From contig CAZAQS010000012.1 in assembly GCA_964486825.1 (NCBI GenBank), positions 1 through 42,544 on the forward strand: a DNA stretch of 42,544 nt, given 5' to 3'. Positions 40,446 to 42,544 of this stretch are shown in pieces. Both the position numbers and the translations under genes were made by a program. Every line of letters starts with the position of its first letter. Within the stretch, counting starts at the first letter, position 1. Below the pieces are notes generated by a model. It worked only from the letters and a program-made list of their open reading frames with translations, was not told the DNA's origin and did no database searches. This DNA comes from CAZAQS01 sp964486825 (GTDB lineage: Bacteria; Chloroflexota; Anaerolineae; Anaerolineales; UBA4823).

Positions 40446-41054
40446 ATGTCCCCGCAAATCTTGCATGAGGAATTTAACAGCCTGCCGCTCGATGAGCGCT
40501 TGAGCTGGCGTTGCCCTCCGGCGCGTTGGTCGGTCGAGAATTCGTCGCTGACCATCCACCCCGAGGGTGGAACCGATTACTGGAGCAGGACTCATTATGG
40601 CTTCAGCGCAGATAAGGGGCCATTCTTGAACCTGGAGTTAGAGGGGGATTTCATTTTGTCCACCCGTGTCCGCTTTTATCCAGTGAACCAATACGACCAG
40701 GCAGGCTTGATGGTACGTTTATCGGCCGAGCATTGGATCAAAACCTGTGTCGAGTACGAGCCTGACGGCCCGAGCTGGCTGGGGGTCGTGGTTACGAACT
40801 TCAGTTACTCAGATTGGTCTACCCAATCTTTTTCGGGACAAATCAACCAGGTCGATCTGCGCATTGTAAATAAGGGCTCCGATTTCCTGGTGCAGTGCAG
40901 GGATGACAAGATTGAGGGGGAATGGCTCCAGCTGAGGATAGCTCATCTATTCAACCCGCAGCAGAAACCACTCCGCGCCGGCGTGTTTGCCTGCAGCCCC
41001 AAAGGGGAGGGCTTCAAGGCGGAATTCCAGTACTTAACCGTAGAGCAAGCCTGA
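40446..41054 (+). CDS. DUF1349 family (concanavalin-like) protein
   Basis: The ATG at 40446 is preferred because GGAG lies 9 nt before it; that GGAG is inside the frame of the earlier ATG at 40431. The 202-residue protein follows the DUF1349 pattern: W-containing start, GFSADKGPFLNLELEGDFILSTRVRFYPVNQYDQAGLMVRLSAEHWIKTCVEYEPDGP, VVTNFSYSDWST, then LRAGVFACSPKGEGFKAEF. The fold is a beta-sandwich resembling carbohydrate-binding lectins. The family is uncharacterised, though members are frequent in sugar-use loci. It is probably cytoplasmic. The LacI gene begins 107 bp downstream with its own promoter. Confidence 0.85.
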   Translation: MSPQILHEEFNSLPLDERLSWRCPPARWSVENSSLTIHPEGGTDYWSRTHYGFSADKGPFLNLELEGDFILSTRVRFYPVNQYDQAGLMVRLSAEHWIKTCVEYEPDGPSWLGVVVTNFSYSDWSTQSFSGQINQVDLRIVNKGSDFLVQCRDDKIEGEWLQLRIAHLFNPQQKPLRAGVFACSPKGEGFKAEFQYLTVEQA

Positions 41055-41067
41055 TCCAAATTCTGTA

Positions 41068-41096
41068 TTGACAAATATATTTATATTTGCTATAGT
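41068..41096 (+). promoter_or_regulatory. strong sigma70 promoter of the LacI-type gene
   Basis: Consensus TTGACA (41068-41073), an ideal 17-bp spacer and TATAGT (41091-41096). The predicted start is near 41103, leaving a leader of about 60 nt that contains an operator-like dyad. Confidence 0.85.
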
Positions 41097-41115
41097 ATTT
41101 TTGTAATCCCTTACA

Positions 41116-41129
41116 TGAAAGCACTTACA
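41116..41129. promoter_or_regulatory. LacI/CcpA-type operator-like site
   Basis: TGAAAGCACTTACA, read on the other strand as TGTAAGTGCTTTCA, matches 13 of 14 positions of the catabolite-responsive consensus TGWAARCGYTWNCW from memory. It lies about 14 bp downstream of the predicted start of the LacI-type gene, a position suited to autorepression. Confidence 0.5.
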
Positions 41130-41161
41130 TAGATATTCGGGGTTTAACGACAAAAAGTCTT

Positions 41162-42172
41162 ATGAACGTGCCACGCGATGGAAACCCAACCATTTACGAT
41201 GTTGCCAGGCTTTCTGGTCTGAGCATTGCAACCGTTTCGAGGGTCTTGAATTCCCCAGAGCAGGTCACACCTGAGACTCGGGAAAAAGTCCTGAAAGTTA
41301 TCGACGAACTGGGCTACGTCCCCCGGGCAGAGGCGCGCGCCAGGGCAATCCGAGGCACGCGCAGGATCGGGGTATTGACGCCTTTCTTCACCTCCCCTTC
41401 CTTCGTTGAACGCTTACGAGGGATTGCCTACGTTCTGGGCAAAACCAACTTTGAATTGATCGTCTATACAGTAGATTCGAGTTGTCGCCTGAGCGCCTAC
41501 CTGACTTCTTTACCATTAACAGGAAGCTTAGACGGGTTGATCATCCTATCCCTACCCTTCTCAGAGACGGATGCCAGGCGGCTGATGGATCAAAAAGTGG
41601 TTACTGTGGTAATCGAATACGAACAAGAATACTTTAGCAGCGTGGATATCGATAACACAGCCGGTGGTGAGATGGCAGGAAAATACCTGCTGGAGAAAGG
41701 ACACCATAATATAGGCTTCATCGGAGAAGTCTACCCGCCGGAGTACGCCATTCGCCCGGCTTTAGCACGCTTGAAAGGATTGCGAAAAGTACTGGCTGAG
41801 GCCGATATCCATATACCCGAAGACCATATTGAATCGACACCAATCGATCAAGAAAGCACCCGCCAGGCGGCTCTCAAGCTGCTGAGCCTGCCGGAGCGCC
41901 CTACAGCAATCTTTGCGGCGGCAGATTTCCAGGCCATGGCGCTTATGAAAGTGGCAACAGATCTGGGTCTGAAAGTTCCGGAGGATTTGGCCGTGCTGGG
42001 CTTCGATGGATTGGAAACTTCCGAGTTCATGGGTCTGACTACCATTAACCAGTCCCTGGTCGATTCCGGACGGATAGCCGCCGAGCTCCTGTTGACCCAT
42101 TTATCAGATGCGAGCCGTTCTGTTAGGCATGTCAAGCTTCCCCTGACGCTGGTAGAGAGGGAGACCGTATAA
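41162..42172 (+). CDS. LacI family transcriptional regulator
   Basis: The 336-residue protein has a LacI HTH (PTIYDVARLSGLSIATVSRVLNSPEQVTPETREKVLKVIDELGYVP, about 9-54). It includes the hinge and a periplasmic-binding-protein-like ligand domain (RIGVLTPFFTSPSFVERLRGIAYVLG, SVDIDNTAGGEMAGKYLLEKGHHNIGFIG, PTAIFAAADFQAMALMKVATDLGLKVPEDLAVLGFDGLE, LTTINQSLVDSGRIAAELLL). It should sense a sugar. The binding-protein gene that follows at 42324 is the likeliest target, and the 28-kb sugar operon with its CG-rich dyad is another. No clear ribosome binding site is seen before the ATG. Confidence 0.94.
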   Translation: MNVPRDGNPTIYDVARLSGLSIATVSRVLNSPEQVTPETREKVLKVIDELGYVPRAEARARAIRGTRRIGVLTPFFTSPSFVERLRGIAYVLGKTNFELIVYTVDSSCRLSAYLTSLPLTGSLDGLIILSLPFSETDARRLMDQKVVTVVIEYEQEYFSSVDIDNTAGGEMAGKYLLEKGHHNIGFIGEVYPPEYAIRPALARLKGLRKVLAEADIHIPEDHIESTPIDQESTRQAALKLLSLPERPTAIFAAADFQAMALMKVATDLGLKVPEDLAVLGFDGLETSEFMGLTTINQSLVDSGRIAAELLLTHLSDASRSVRHVKLPLTLVERETV

Positions 42173-42323
42173 CCTATCCTAGAAAACTTTGAGTTCACAT
42201 TGCAGCAAATCGCACGGTAAAAGCGTGCAGAAGAAGGGAGGTGAGAAGAACAAATCATAATGTAAATGTAGAGATCCGTACTTACCCATCACAATCTATC
42301 CTCACCTAGAAAAGGAGCAGAAG

Positions 42324-42544
42324 ATGTTAAAGAGAACAAGTTGGGCCATCCTTACCTTACTGATAGCCCTCTCCATGGTCCTGTCGGCCTGTGCGACAGC
42401 CACCCCCGAACCGGCAGCGCCCGCGGCTGAGCAGCCTGCTGCGGAAGCGCCCGCGGCTGAAGAACCGGCCGCGGCGAAGGCGCCTATACCTGCAGGTCCT
42501 GAATTGGAAAACGCCTGGAACGGCATGTACAAAGGCACCGTTGT
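42324..42544 (+). CDS. lipoprotein, probable ABC sugar-binding protein, 3' end missing
   Basis: An AAAAGGAG stands before the ATG at 42324. The visible 73 codons give a lipoprotein signal peptide with lipobox LSAC (Cys23) followed by an Ala/Pro/Glu-rich linker (ATPEPAAPAAEQPAAEAPAAE). Then comes the start of a mature domain, GPELENAWNGMYKGTV. The linker style and position after a LacI-type gene match Chloroflexota sugar-binding lipoproteins. Since only the start is present, the class is a prediction. Confidence 0.75.
   Translation, partial: MLKRTSWAILTLLIALSMVLSACATATPEPAAPAAEQPAAEAPAAEEPAAAKAPIPAGPELENAWNGMYKGTV

Noticed and set aside
42212..42228. Small GCACG/CGTGC stem before the last lipoprotein gene
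   Set aside because: Five base pairs with a 7-nt loop is not above chance.

Overview
The window looks like a chromosomal piece of a Chloroflexota bacterium, most likely from the Anaerolineae/Caldilineae side. This is inference from gene content: an F420-type LLM oxidoreductase, a fused ADP-forming acyl-CoA synthetase, an AlkZ-like protein, Ala/Gln/Thr-rich lipoproteins, and MalF/MalG transporters with no ATPase gene beside them. No rRNA, tRNA or CRISPR array was seen. A run of 10 N at 28121-28130 marks a scaffold join.

Region 1 (1-14.6 kb) is mostly housekeeping. It holds the end of a GAF-GGDEF diguanylate cyclase, a minus-strand ruvB-DUF2905-queA operon, hsp20, upp, an AlkZ-like gene, class I fructose-bisphosphatase, an LLM oxidoreductase, an ADP-forming acyl-CoA synthetase followed by a P-loop/DRTGG protein, a nitroreductase, an HDAC-family deacetylase, an O-methyltransferase and a PspC protein.

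Region 2 (14.6-28.0 kb) is entirely minus strand and reads like a stress or envelope island. It contains FtsH, a stomatin-like SPFH protein without an obvious membrane anchor, DUF5661, two tiny basic proteins, two CsbD-like proteins, a YeaQ/GlsB membrane protein, a baeRF-type release-factor relative, a three-gene lipoprotein/coiled-coil operon, a receiver-only protein coupled to two AI-2E family permeases, and a NarL-type two-component pair. Four transcription units here carry the same 69-bp promoter element with identical internal spacing: an 18-bp dyad, 20 bp, GGATG, 20 bp, TARAAT. Two copies also share a structured leader of about 125 nt. This regulon, probably run by the adjacent response regulator, is the most notable feature of the window.

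Region 3 (28.0-42.5 kb) is a carbohydrate locus. The ends of an insertion sequence (perfect 15-bp inverted repeats, 9-bp target duplication) surround the assembly gap. Next come a sugar-binding lipoprotein, two ABC permeases, a TPR-like membrane protein, a secreted DUF3131/glucoamylase-like protein, a GH94 phosphorylase and a CBM-FN3-glucoamylase-like (GH144-type) protein. A GNAT protein, a PRC-barrel protein, a DUF1349 protein and a LacI regulator follow, and the window ends in another lipoprotein. The enzyme set suggests import and phosphorolysis of a beta-glucan oligosaccharide, possibly beta-1,2-linked. Long intercistronic stem-loops probably tune expression within the operon.
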